Shown here piece after piece: positions 1-7,975 of a stretch of DNA of 39,320 nucleotides. The DNA is from Microbacteriaceae bacterium. GTDB taxonomy: Bacteria > Actinomycetota > Actinomycetes > Actinomycetales > Microbacteriaceae. The stretch covers positions 1-39,320 of the forward strand of contig JACMPQ010000007.1 in NCBI GenBank assembly GCA_014377425.1, given 5' to 3'. The notes under the pieces are model-generated. The model was not told the DNA's origin. It ran no database searches and saw only the letters and a program-made list of their open reading frames with translations. How positions within the stretch are numbered: position 1 is the first letter of the stretch; every line of letters starts with the position of its first letter. The position numbers and the translations under genes are program-made.

Positions 1-23
1 AATTCCATGAAAGGGGATCCACT

Positions 24-212
24 ATGGCAGCCATGAAACCTCGGACCGGAGACGGACCAATGGAGGCTGTTAAGGAGGGTCGCCTCATCATCGTGCGCGT
101 GCCGCTCGAAGGTGGGGGACGCCTCGTTGTGTCCGTCAATGATGCAGAAGCGAAGGAACTCCACGCGGCCCTCGGCAGTGTGGTTGCTACCGCAGCAGCG
201 GCAGTGTCTTAG
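24..212 (+). CDS. DUF3117 domain small protein
   Basis: A 62-residue protein that opens MAAMKPRTGDGP and contains VPLEGGGRLVV, the near-invariant core of the actinobacterial DUF3117 family (M. tuberculosis Rv1211, from memory). The family has no known function. An AAGGGG ribosome-binding site at 11-16 lies 7 nt before the ATG, which fixes the start. No membrane segment or signal peptide is seen. It runs toward the convergent methyltransferase gene, and a strong hairpin separates the two. The family call is secure; the role is unknown. Confidence 0.9.
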   Translation: MAAMKPRTGDGPMEAVKEGRLIIVRVPLEGGGRLVVSVNDAEAKELHAALGSVVATAAAAVS

Positions 213-294
213 GCACCTGCTTCACCAACCGTCGTTTCTACCCGCCCGCTAGGCAACCCCCTAGCGAAGCATTCCGGTACAGGCGCAACCCGAT

Positions 295-329
295 AAAGAG
301 TAGCCGCGCGAAGTGCGCGGCTACTCTTT
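295..329. terminator. Bidirectional hairpin terminator
   Basis: A perfect 15-bp stem (295-309 with 315-329) closes over a 5-nt loop. The arms begin AAAGAG and end CTCTTT, so each strand has an A-rich 5' side and a T-rich 3' side. It lies between two convergent genes and can serve both. Confidence 0.85.
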
Positions 330-374
330 CGGGGTTAAACGGGCGCTGAGCAGGCGATGCCTGCAGCAGCTTCT

Positions 375-1007
375 TCAGTCGTGACGCTTGGTCAGCTGCA
401 GCACACCGTCGCCCACCGGAGAAAGCGCGCTGATCACGGCGCTCGACTCCGAAATCTCTTTGAGCAGCGTTCGGTAGCCGACCGTGATGTCGTCGCGCTG
501 CGTGGGGTCGGCCACCCGGCCGCGCCAAAGCGCGTGATTGACCAACACCGTGCCGCCGGCACGAACCAGTCGCAGGGCGTGTTCCACGTATTCGATTACC
601 TTGCCGGGGTCTGCATCGACCAGGGCGATGTCGTAGGAGCGCTCATTCATCCGGGGCAGAACATCTAGCGCACGACCGGTGATGAGCCGAATGCGGTTGG
701 CGCCGATTCCGGCGTCGGAGAAGGCCCGGCGGGCATCCTGTTGGTACTCCGCCTCAATGTCGATGGAGGTGAGCATGGCCTTCGGAGCACCGCTCAACAT
801 CCATAGTCCGCTGACGCCAGCGCCGGTACCGATCTCAATGATGTTGTTGGGAGCCGAGGCCGCGGTGATGACGGCGAGTTGGGCGCCGACGGCCGGAGTG
901 ACGGCGTCGATGCCGAGTTCGCTGGAATGCTGGCGCGCCAGCACGATCTCTGGGCGCTCGACGATGAACTCTTCGGTGAATCGCCAGATGGCGGCAGTGT
1001 CAGACAA
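375..1007 (-). CDS. O-methyltransferase, SAM-dependent
   Basis: A class I SAM-dependent O-methyltransferase of the catechol/caffeoyl-CoA type. The SAM-binding glycine loop reads EIGTGAGVSGLWML. It is followed by an acidic residue after strand 2 (SIDIEAE), by LVDADPGKVIEY, and by the late motif GGTVLVNHALWRGRVADP. The methyl acceptor cannot be read from the sequence. The frame is open to 1052, but AGGAG (complement of 1014-1018) sits 6 nt before a TTG at 1007, so I take that TTG, giving 210 residues beginning LSDTAAIW. It diverges from tatB. In many actinobacteria sigE, an anti-sigma gene and htrA lie between these two; here they are absent. Confidence 0.9.
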   Translation of the reverse strand: MSDTAAIWRFTEEFIVERPEIVLARQHSSELGIDAVTPAVGAQLAVITAASAPNNIIEIGTGAGVSGLWMLSGAPKAMLTSIDIEAEYQQDARRAFSDAGIGANRIRLITGRALDVLPRMNERSYDIALVDADPGKVIEYVEHALRLVRAGGTVLVNHALWRGRVADPTQRDDITVGYRTLLKEISESSAVISALSPVGDGVLQLTKRHD

Positions 1008-1060
1008 GTAGTGCTCCTTATTCACTTCCAGCGTAGGGCTGGAGCACGGCAAAACAGAGC

Positions 1061-1066
1061 TAGTCT
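1061..1066 (+). promoter_or_regulatory. -10 hexamer of a likely leaderless tatB promoter
   Basis: TAGTCT ends 6 nt before the tatB ATG and no Shine-Dalgarno sequence precedes the ATG. Transcription would therefore begin at or next to the start codon. Confidence 0.55.
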
Positions 1067-1072
1067 GACTGC

Positions 1073-1429
1073 ATGTTCGGGCTCACCATTGACAAGCTAT
1101 TCCTCATCGGCGTCGTTGCGGTGTTCCTTCTCGGGCCTGAGAGGCTGCCGCACTATGCCGCGCAGCTCGGTCGGTTCGTTAAATCCATGCGCAAAATGGC
1201 TGACGGCGCCAAGGAGCGCATGCGCGAAGAAATGGGGCCAGATTTCGACGAAGTCGACTGGAAAAAGCTAGACCCGCGGCAGTACGATCCGCGCCGCATC
1301 ATTCGTGAAGCCTTGGTCGACGAGGTGATCCCTTTTGTGCCCGTGGCTCAGGCGGATTCGGCCTACGTGCAGCGTCGCAAACGGCTAGAAGCAAAAGAAG
1401 CCGCACCGTTCGACTCCGAAGCCACCTAG
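1073..1429 (+). CDS. tatB: Sec-independent protein translocase TatB
   Basis: A 118-residue TatA/B-family protein. It has one N-terminal membrane segment (about residues 3-20), the hinge FLLGPERLP, then an amphipathic helix and a charged, probably disordered tail. With TatC it forms the receptor for folded twin-arginine substrates at the cytoplasmic membrane. The TatB call over TatA rests on the GPERLP hinge and the acidic DFDEVDWKKLDPRQYDP stretch typical of actinobacterial TatB. No tatA or tatC is nearby, as is usual in these bacteria. The start is supported by the -10 hexamer directly upstream. It is convergent with mrp. Confidence 0.9.
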   Translation: MFGLTIDKLFLIGVVAVFLLGPERLPHYAAQLGRFVKSMRKMADGAKERMREEMGPDFDEVDWKKLDPRQYDPRRIIREALVDEVIPFVPVAQADSAYVQRRKRLEAKEAAPFDSEAT

Positions 1430-1477
1430 CGCACGCTGAATTCGGCCGCTTCGCGCGCGGGCGGGAGGGGCAATCAG

Positions 1478-2650
1478 CTAGCGCACGGTGAAACCGAGCC
1501 GCCGACCGGCGAGACCACGGGTGCGGCCGGCTAACTGTGACGCCAACGCGGTTATGGCGACGGCTGCTGAATCCGTTGGATCGTTGAGAACAACCGGGAT
1601 GCCGGAATCTCCACCCAATCGCAGTGCAATACTCAGGGGGATTTGAGCGAGTACCGCAACCGGGCTGGCTTGGCCTAACGACAGCCGTTCGGCCACCGCG
1701 ATTCCACCGCCGGAACCGAAAATCTCCAACACAGAACCATCGGCTTGGCTCAGCCCGGCCATGTTCTCGACCACACCGATGACCGTCTGGCCGGTCTGGC
1801 GGGCGACCGTTCCGGAACGCTCGGCTACCTCCGCGGCCGCTGGTTGCGGAGTTGTCACAACAATTACCTCAGCGTGCGGTAACAACTGACCGAGGGTGAT
1901 GGCCACATCTCCGGTACCGGGCGGCAAATCGATCAACAAAACGTCGAGGTCGCCGAAGTAGACGTCGGTGAGAAACTGTTGGATGGTGCGGTGCAGCATT
2001 GGTCCGCGCCAGGACACCGCCACGTTGCCATCCACGAACATGCCGATCGAAATGACCTTAACCCCGTGCGCAACCGGCGGCAGGATCATGCCGTCAATTT
2101 GCGTCGGTTTGATTCCGGAGATGCCGAGGATGCCGGGAATAGAGAAGCCAAACACGTCGGCGTCGACGAGCCCGACCGCGAGCCCCCGTGCGGCGAGGGC
2201 AACCGCGAGGTTTGCGGTCAGCGTGGACTTACCCACCCCACCTTTTCCGCTCGTTACGGCATAAATGCGGGTGAGGGTGTCCGATGCGAATTGCATCGTC
2301 TTGGGTTTACCTCCCCGCAGCTTTTCGGTGAGCACCGCGCGTTCGGCGAGCGTCATGACGGTGACCCGCACCGTCGTTTCGGTGATGCCGAGCACCGACG
2401 CCACTGCGTTGTACACGTCGCGTTCGATGGTGGACGCTGCGGGGCAGCCGGTGATGGTCAATTTGATGGTGACGGATGCCGCGCCGCTGCTAGCCACGGC
2501 AATTTGCCCCACCATGTCGAGCTCGGTAATCGGCCGGCGCAATTCGGGGTCGATGACACCTTGAAGCGCTGCCAAGACCTGAACTTCGAGTTCAGCCGGG
2601 TTGGCAGGTAGTGAAGTTGCGGGCAATGGGGTCACGGGTGCCGGGTTCAC
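1478..2650 (-). CDS. mrp: Mrp/NBP35-type P-loop ATPase, Fe-S cluster carrier
   Basis: A 390-residue ApbC/Mrp-family protein. The N-terminal MIP18/DUF59 domain (about residues 20-105) includes VIDPELRRPI. A deviant Walker A, TSGKGGVGKST, follows near residue 133, then SIGMFVD, WRGPMLH and LLIDLPPGTGD. These proteins assemble or carry Fe-S clusters for delivery to apo-enzymes. The CxxC seen in many bacterial Mrp proteins just before IFGSGGG is absent here (ENMAGLSQADGSVLEIFG), which I recall as normal for actinobacterial members. The GTG start has no clear ribosome-binding site, so the first 20 or so Pro/Ala-rich residues are uncertain. It lies 19 bp downstream of the DUF1003 gene in the same transcription unit. 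Confidence 0.9.
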   Translation of the reverse strand: MNPAPVTPLPATSLPANPAELEVQVLAALQGVIDPELRRPITELDMVGQIAVASSGAASVTIKLTITGCPAASTIERDVYNAVASVLGITETTVRVTVMTLAERAVLTEKLRGGKPKTMQFASDTLTRIYAVTSGKGGVGKSTLTANLAVALAARGLAVGLVDADVFGFSIPGILGISGIKPTQIDGMILPPVAHGVKVISIGMFVDGNVAVSWRGPMLHRTIQQFLTDVYFGDLDVLLIDLPPGTGDVAITLGQLLPHAEVIVVTTPQPAAAEVAERSGTVARQTGQTVIGVVENMAGLSQADGSVLEIFGSGGGIAVAERLSLGQASPVAVLAQIPLSIALRLGGDSGIPVVLNDPTDSAAVAITALASQLAGRTRGLAGRRLGFTVR

Positions 2651-2669
2651 GAGCGTTGGGTCGACCCGG

Positions 2670-3182
2670 TCACTCCGCGCGGGAATCTTTGGGCCCCTGG
2701 CGGTCTAATTCGGCAACCAGTGCGCGCAGCTCGGTGCGGATGAATTCTTTGCTGGCCATGTCGTTGATCGCCAGCCTCAGCGCCACAATCTCGCGGGCGA
2801 GGTACTCGGTGTCGTTGAGGTTGCGTTCTGCACGCTGGCGATCCTGCTCGATCTGCACCCGGTCACGGTCGTCCTGGCGGTTCTGCGCCAGCAGAATCAT
2901 CGGAGCGGCGTAGCTTGCTTGAAGCGAGAGGATCAGGGTCATGAGCGTGTAATTGAGCGCGCGCGGGTCGAATTGCAAATCTACTGGAGCCCAGGTGTTG
3001 TACCCCAGCCAGACCACCACAAAGATGGTCATTCCGCCGAGGAACTTCGGGGTACCCATAGCCCGCGCGAAGGTCTCCGAAAACTGGCCCATGCGGTCTT
3101 TGTCCATTAGCCGCGGCACAAATGTGGTGCGGAGGCCCTTCGGGGAATCGAGGCGAACTTCTCCGCGATTACTTCGTGCCAT
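2670..3182 (-). CDS. DUF1003 family membrane protein
   Basis: A 170-residue protein with two membrane segments (GGMTIFVVVWLGYNTW, and LNYTLMTLILSLQASYAAPMI) joined by a short FDP-containing loop, the layout of DUF1003. A charged, probably coiled-coil tail follows (RQDDRDRVQIEQDRQRAERN). The family function is unknown. Its ATG lies inside the end of the upstream MgtE-like gene (14-bp overlap), and AGAGG is 8 nt before it. The two are therefore co-transcribed and likely translationally coupled, which points to a shared membrane or ion-related role by inference only. Confidence 0.88.
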   Translation of the reverse strand: MARSNRGEVRLDSPKGLRTTFVPRLMDKDRMGQFSETFARAMGTPKFLGGMTIFVVVWLGYNTWAPVDLQFDPRALNYTLMTLILSLQASYAAPMILLAQNRQDDRDRVQIEQDRQRAERNLNDTEYLAREIVALRLAINDMASKEFIRTELRALVAELDRQGPKDSRAE

Positions 3183-4515
3183 TGGGGAACCTCTTCTGCG
3201 TCACAGCCTGGACGGGAATAGCGCTCGTGGGCAAGCTTTGGCGGGCACGGGCGCGGGGTGGGAGTGACGGTTCGTCGCCGTCAAAACTTCGCCAGTCGTC
3301 CGGCAGCAGGTAGTCGAGCACGTCGTCGATCGTGACCACACCGACCAGGCGGTTGGTTTCATCCACCACGGGCACCGACACCAGGTTGTAGCTGGCAAGA
3401 ATGCGCGAGACTTCGGCGGCGGAGGCGCTGGCCAGCACGGGCTCCAGCCGCAGGTCGAGGAGGTTGCCGAGGCGTTCGTTCGGCGGGTAACGGAGCATTC
3501 GCTGAAAATGCACCATGCCCAAAAAGCGTCCGGTTGGCGGTTCATACGGCGGCATCGTCACGCAGACGGCGGCGCCTAAAGCGGGAGCCAATTCATGGCG
3601 CCGGATGAGGGCGAGCCCCTCGGCCACGGTGGCGTCGGCGCTCACGATGATCGGGTCGGTGGTCATCAGTCCGCCCGCGGAATCCGGGGCGTAGGCGAGG
3701 AGCATACGCACGTCGTCGGCCTCTTCGGGCTGCATGAGATCTAGCAGCACCTCGCCTCGCTCGTCGCTGAGCTGGGCGATGAGGTCGGCGGCGTCATCCG
3801 GTTGCATCTGATCGAGCACGTCGGCGGCACGATCGTCGTCGAGCTGGTTGAGGATGCCGACCTGATCGAGTTCGGGCATCTCTTCCAGCGCGTCGGCGAG
3901 ACGCTCGTCGGAGAGCTCGTCGGCCACTTCGAGCATGCGCTGCTCCGGGAGTTCCAAAAGCGCGTTGGCGAGGTCGGCGGGGAGCAGATCTTCGTAGGTG
4001 GCCAGCAGCTGGGAGGCCGACTGGGCTTCGGCGGTGATGGAGGCGTCGGTGACCTCTGCCCACTGTGCGAACACGGTCTGACCCTTGGAAAAGGGGGAGA
4101 CACCGATTTTGGGGCGGCGGAGGAAAAGCTCACGCACCTCCCACTCACCGGGGCCGGACTGCTCAATGGCCACGTCTTCGACGATGGCGTGCCCCGAGCC
4201 GTCGACAAAATTCATTTGGCGACCGAGAATTTCGGCGATCACTCGCACCTCGCCACCACGCTGCTCAAAGCGGCGCATGTTCATCATTCCGGTGGTGATG
4301 ATTTGGCCGGAGCCGATACTGGTGATGCGGCCGATGGACAGAAACACCTGCCGTTTTCCGGGCACTTCGACGATCAAACCGACGGCGCGGGGGGATTCGG
4401 CATGGCGGTAGACGACGATGACGTCGCGAACACGCCCGACTTTCTCTCCCGCAGGGTCGAAAACGGAACATCCCCCGAGACGGGCGACGAAGACTCTTGC
4501 CACTGCTGCGCTCAC
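3169..4515 (-). CDS. Soluble MgtE N-domain/CBS protein with PRC-barrel-like start
   Basis: About 448 residues. An N-terminal PRC-barrel-like segment (SVFDPAGEKVGRVRDVIVVYR) leads into an MgtE-N superhelix of repeated EEMPELDQVGILNQLDDDRAADVLDQM-type units (about residues 170-280), then a pair of CBS domains (about 285-425). In true MgtE these cytosolic parts sense Mg2+ and gate a five-helix channel. Here the chain ends after the CBS pair and no membrane helices follow, so it cannot be a channel by itself. M. tuberculosis Rv1232c has the same layout, from memory. The frame opens at a TTG (4521), but the GTG at 4515 has an AGGG 7 nt upstream and is preferred. It overlaps the DUF1003 gene downstream and diverges from the GSP17M-like gene. 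Confidence 0.85.
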   Translation of the reverse strand: MSAAVARVFVARLGGCSVFDPAGEKVGRVRDVIVVYRHAESPRAVGLIVEVPGKRQVFLSIGRITSIGSGQIITTGMMNMRRFEQRGGEVRVIAEILGRQMNFVDGSGHAIVEDVAIEQSGPGEWEVRELFLRRPKIGVSPFSKGQTVFAQWAEVTDASITAEAQSASQLLATYEDLLPADLANALLELPEQRMLEVADELSDERLADALEEMPELDQVGILNQLDDDRAADVLDQMQPDDAADLIAQLSDERGEVLLDLMQPEEADDVRMLLAYAPDSAGGLMTTDPIIVSADATVAEGLALIRRHELAPALGAAVCVTMPPYEPPTGRFLGMVHFQRMLRYPPNERLGNLLDLRLEPVLASASAAEVSRILASYNLVSVPVVDETNRLVGVVTIDDVLDYLLPDDWRSFDGDEPSLPPRARARQSLPTSAIPVQAVTQKRFPNGTK

Positions 4516-4551
4516 GATCAAACCCTACTTGGTCAATGAAAGAATGAAGGG

Positions 4552-5043
4552 ATGACGATCCCCTCGCCCTTCGCCCGACGCGGCGTTCCCGCACCCACCC
4601 TGCCGCGCGGAGATCTGCTCGGCAGCTACGACAGTTACGCCGCGGCTCAGGCCGTCGTCGGACGACTATCCAAAGCGGAATTCCCAGTGAAACAGCTGGC
4701 TATTGTCGGCAGTGATCTGCGCACTGTGGAACGGGTCACCGGCAAACTCACCAATCTGCGAGTGGCTTTGGCCGGTGCTATTCGAGGAGCGTGGTTTGGC
4801 CTGTTCCTCGGCCTGATCATCTTTCTCACCACCGCGAGCACCGAAACACCGGTGTACGTCGGCGCTGCGGTGCTGATCGGTGCGGCATTCGGCATGCTTC
4901 TCGGAGTCGTGACCTTCTCAATCAATCGGCAAAAGCGCGATTACACCTCGACCAGTCAGCTCATGGCCGCCCGGTACGACATTCTGGTCGACCCCTCGCT
5001 CACCATTCGCGCACAGGAACTGCTCGCGCGAACTCAGGCGTAG
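4552..5043 (+). CDS. General stress protein 17M-like membrane protein
   Basis: A 163-residue protein. The N-terminal half carries the YflT/GSP17M-type motif GSYDSYAAAQAVVGRLSKAE with VKQLAIVGSDLRTVERVTGK. Two membrane segments follow (GAWFGLFLGLIIFLTTA, and VGAAVLIGAAFGMLLGVVTF), joined by a short outer loop, and then a soluble tail. Proteins with this start are induced by general stress in Bacillus; the molecular function is unknown. It is divergent from the MgtE-like/DUF1003/mrp unit across a 36-bp gap, so the two share promoter space. Confidence 0.8.
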   Translation: MTIPSPFARRGVPAPTLPRGDLLGSYDSYAAAQAVVGRLSKAEFPVKQLAIVGSDLRTVERVTGKLTNLRVALAGAIRGAWFGLFLGLIIFLTTASTETPVYVGAAVLIGAAFGMLLGVVTFSINRQKRDYTSTSQLMAARYDILVDPSLTIRAQELLARTQA

Positions 5044-5099
5044 TCGGCGATCGGTCCTCTGCGCAGCGCTCACCTCCAAGCAGGGCTAGTCGTTCTCGT

Positions 5100-6731
5100 T
5101 TAGCGGAGCCACCGTTCAACGTCGTCGGCGGTGCGCGGGATGCCGATTGATAGGTTTTCGGCGCCGGTGGCGGTAACCAAAATGTTGTCCTCGATGCGTA
5201 CCCCGATTCCGCGGTATTCCTCGGGAACGGTGAGGTCGTCTGGCTGAAAGTACAGGCCGGGTTCGATGGTGAACACCATTCCCGCCTCGAGCACGCCGTC
5301 GAGGTAAAGCTCACGACGCGCCTGCGCGCAATCGTGCACGTCGAGGCCGAGGTGATGGCTCGTCCCGTGCACCATGTAGCGGCGGTGAAACTGGTTCTCG
5401 GGCTTGAGCGACTCCGCGGCGCTCACCGGCAAAAGCCCCCATTCGGCCGTACGTTCGGCGATTATCGCCATGGCCGTTTGGTGCAGTTCGCGAAACCGGA
5501 TGCCGGGGCGCACAATCTGGAAGGCGGCATCCGCAGCCTCCAAAACGGCCTCATATACCCGCCGTTGAACGGCGCTGAAGACACCACTCACCGGCAGGGT
5601 GCGGGTGATGTCGGCGGTGTAGTAGCTGTCGAGTTCAATTCCGGCATCGAGCAACATCAGGTCGCCAGCGAGCACCGGACCGTCGTTGCGCACCCAGTGC
5701 AAGATGCAGGCGTGGGCCCCGGAGGCAGCGATCGTGTCGTAGCCGACCGCGTTGCCGTCGGCGCGGGCTCGCCGGTAAAAGGTGCCCTCCACCAATCGTT
5801 CCCCGCGCGGGTGCGCAATTATGGCCGTTCGATCGGCGATGACGTCGTCGAATCCGCGGGCGGTCGCGGCAACGGCGAGGCGCAATTGCGAAACCTCGTA
5901 GTCGTCTTTCACCAAGCGGAGTTCGCTGAGTTCGCGGGCGAGGTCGGCATCCTGCTGCAGCAGTGCGTCGGGAGTGGCGGACTGCGTCGGGTCGGCGGCG
6001 CGGCGCGAATCGACCCGCGCCGTAATCAACACGTCGGCATCTCGCACCACGAGGCAGGAGGCATCCGGGGCGTCCAACAGTTCTGAAAGCTCGCTAATGG
6101 CGCGCACCTCGAGTCCGAGGTCGGCGGCTACGGTGTCGAGGGTGGGGCGCGGTCCGGTCCAAAATTCCCCGATGTCGGGGTTGGCGTAGAACTCGCTGGA
6201 GTCGCGGCCGGCCGCCGGTCGAAAATACAGCGTGGCCGTATGGCTAGAGCCCGCGGTATTCGGATGCAGCACGAGCACGCTTCCGGCAACGCTATCGCTA
6301 CCCCAACCGGTGAGATAGGCGAATGCCGAGTGCGCGCGGTAGGGATAGTCGGTGTCGTTGGAACGCACCTTCGCGCTTCCGGCAGGAATGAGCAGGGTGC
6401 GTTGTGGATACTGCGCTGCCACCCGTTCTCGTCTCCCGGCGGCAGAGGCAGCGGCGGCTCGGGGCGCAGGCACGGCGGTCGGACGCTCAGCCCAATTGGC
6501 GCCGATATAGCGCTGGAAAACGTCGGATGCGGGGGTGGTGGACCGATTCTCGGTAGCGCGAGGGGCAACGCCGGAGGTGTCGTGCGCTGCCGCCGAGGAA
6601 ACCGGGGAAGCGATCGCGGCGGTGCCTAAGCGCCTAGCGTCGACCGGCTCCTTAACAAGGCCTGCATTCTGAGCTAGGCCTGCATTCTGCTCGGGGCTTG
6701 CGTTCTGAGCGGGGTGTTCGTTCTCGGCCAT
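5100..6731 (-). CDS. pepP: Xaa-Pro aminopeptidase (aminopeptidase P, M24B)
   Basis: A 543-residue metallopeptidase that removes N-terminal residues preceding proline, in the cytoplasm. The AMP_N domain (about 70-250) contains PQRTLLIPAGSAKVRSNDTDY. The M24 pita-bread domain supplies all five metal ligands: the two Asp of LLDAGIELDSYYTADITRT, the His of MVHGTSHHLGLDVHD, the Glu of FTIEPGLYF and the Glu of GVRIEDNILVT. The first 65 or so residues are extra and low-complexity, with a repeated QNAGLAQNAGL, and no later in-frame start is convincing before TENRSTTPASD. The annotated start lies 58 bp inside the 3' end of the upstream exonuclease/phosphatase-fold gene. Confidence 0.92.
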   Translation of the reverse strand: MAENEHPAQNASPEQNAGLAQNAGLVKEPVDARRLGTAAIASPVSSAAAHDTSGVAPRATENRSTTPASDVFQRYIGANWAERPTAVPAPRAAAASAAGRRERVAAQYPQRTLLIPAGSAKVRSNDTDYPYRAHSAFAYLTGWGSDSVAGSVLVLHPNTAGSSHTATLYFRPAAGRDSSEFYANPDIGEFWTGPRPTLDTVAADLGLEVRAISELSELLDAPDASCLVVRDADVLITARVDSRRAADPTQSATPDALLQQDADLARELSELRLVKDDYEVSQLRLAVAATARGFDDVIADRTAIIAHPRGERLVEGTFYRRARADGNAVGYDTIAASGAHACILHWVRNDGPVLAGDLMLLDAGIELDSYYTADITRTLPVSGVFSAVQRRVYEAVLEAADAAFQIVRPGIRFRELHQTAMAIIAERTAEWGLLPVSAAESLKPENQFHRRYMVHGTSHHLGLDVHDCAQARRELYLDGVLEAGMVFTIEPGLYFQPDDLTVPEEYRGIGVRIEDNILVTATGAENLSIGIPRTADDVERWLR

Positions 6732-7852
6732 GGTTCATTGTGGCACCGGGTGCGTCGGAAGCCGCCGAATCGGCTGCGGGAGCCAGCGCGTGTGCCCTTA
6801 TCCGTGCCCTTATCCGTGCCCGCCGCCGTGCCCGCCGCCGTGACCGCAGGCACCAGCCGCGCAACGATGGGCCGATGATCGCTGCCGGCGCCATCAGGCG
6901 TATTGATCACTCGAAAATCGGCGAATTTCCAATTTTTGGTGGCTAGTACGTGATCGATGGGCGTACCCAGGATCGCGGGCAATCGAGTCGGCCAAGTGCC
7001 GAGGGCGGCTTTTCCTGTAGCGAGGGCGGCATCGCGGCAGTCTCCGATCGTTGCGGCCGAATCGTTACCCAAACCCACTTCGTGATCGAGCGAAGAATTC
7101 AGGTCGCCGGCCAAGATGATGTTCGCTCCGCTACAGGCGCCCTTCAGCCACCGGAGGTCGTTGTTCCAGGCCTGAAAGTAACCGGGCACGGGGGATACCG
7201 GGTGGGCGGCGATGATGGTCGGTTTGCCGGCACCATCCGGGGTCAAAATAATTGTTGGCAAAATTGAGGTACTGCCTCGGGTACTCACGATTGAGTAGCG
7301 GCCGAGGCTCAGACTGACGAGCACCGAGGTGGAGCTGGACTTTGCCGTTCGGTTAAAGGTGACCGAATACACCGCCGTCGGCTGCCCCGCCGCCGCCATC
7401 AGCGCTGCGATTCGGCGGGTTTGATTCTCCGTGGTCTCGGGTAGCGACACCACGCTGGCATTCGTTGCAATGGCGAGTTCGGCAATGCGGGCGACACCGG
7501 GGGAGCCGCCGTGGGTGTTCCACGACAGCACCACAATGCCGGAATCGTTGCGGACCTGCTCCGCATCGCCACCGAAACCGCGGGTGGCGAGAATTCCGCC
7601 GGTGACCGTGGCGACCAGGAGAAGCTCAATCGAAAGAACCGCGGTCAGGAGGCGAACCCGACGCAGAACAATCCCGGTCAGCAGGAGAACTACTGCGATC
7701 GCGAGCGCGGCGAGGGCAAACAATGCTCGGAAGGAGACGATGTGGGCCACCCCAGGCCAGCGCTGCGCAGCAACCGCCTGAGGCCAGAGCAATAGCAGCA
7801 GAATCGCGCCGGCGACGACCGTGATTAGGGCGAACACGATTCGGTGAAACAT
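6674..7852 (-). CDS. Membrane-anchored endonuclease/exonuclease/phosphatase-fold protein
   Basis: 392 residues. Three N-terminal membrane segments (about 5-105) are followed by an EEP-fold domain with VVLSWNTHGG, the catalytic Glu in SLPETTENQ, the Asp/Asn pair in ILAGDLNSS, GTPIDHVLAT, and the terminal GSDHRPIVARL. The active site should face outward. The substrate is unknown; the fold covers nucleases and phosphodiesterases. The frame is open to 8548, but the ATG at 7852 begins a membrane segment and has a TACAGT hexamer 6 nt upstream. The usual family end is just after DHRPIVARL. Here about 60 more residues follow (VTAAGTAAGTDKGTDKGT, then Arg-rich), and they run 58 bp into pepP. Confidence 0.82.
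   Translation of the reverse strand: MFHRIVFALITVVAGAILLLLLWPQAVAAQRWPGVAHIVSFRALFALAALAIAVVLLLTGIVLRRVRLLTAVLSIELLLVATVTGGILATRGFGGDAEQVRNDSGIVVLSWNTHGGSPGVARIAELAIATNASVVSLPETTENQTRRIAALMAAAGQPTAVYSVTFNRTAKSSSTSVLVSLSLGRYSIVSTRGSTSILPTIILTPDGAGKPTIIAAHPVSPVPGYFQAWNNDLRWLKGACSGANIILAGDLNSSLDHEVGLGNDSAATIGDCRDAALATGKAALGTWPTRLPAILGTPIDHVLATKNWKFADFRVINTPDGAGSDHRPIVARLVPAVTAAGTAAGTDKGTDKGTRAGSRSRFGGFRRTRCHNEPWPRTNTPLRTQAPSRMQA
6797..6844. repeat. Four 12-bp tandem units of two kinds
   Basis: CTTATCCGTGCC occurs twice (6797-6820), then CGCCGCCGTGCC and CGCCGCCGTGAC (6821-6844). All share the CCGTG core. On the minus strand they encode GT-A-A and GT-D-K tetrapeptides in the C-terminal extension of the exonuclease/phosphatase-fold protein. 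Confidence 0.85.
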
Positions 7853-7858
7853 CGTTTT

Positions 7859-7864
7859 ACTGTA
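7859..7864 (-). promoter_or_regulatory. -10 hexamer of a likely leaderless promoter (EEP-fold gene)
   Basis: On the minus strand TACAGT ends 6 nt before the ATG at 7852, with no ribosome-binding site between them. It supports the chosen start. Confidence 0.5.
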
Positions 7865-7963
7865 GTTCGTGCTCTTCGGCACGACGTTCCCGGAGGATTG
7901 TCGTCGGCTCTTCTTCACACGCTGGCGGTGCTGACCAGAACCGGAAGGCTCAGGGCCGCCAAC

Positions 7964-7969
7964 TACGAT
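7964..7969 (+). promoter_or_regulatory. -10 hexamer of a likely leaderless promoter (PHP gene)
   Basis: TACGAT ends 6 nt before the ATG at 7976. No Shine-Dalgarno sequence lies at the expected place, which matches a leaderless mRNA. Confidence 0.5.
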
Positions 7970-7975
7970 GGTGGG

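Noticed and set aside
3802-4539. 245-residue open frame opposite the MgtE-like gene
   Set aside because: Antisense shadow of a well-supported gene, with no recognisable domain or ribosome-binding site.
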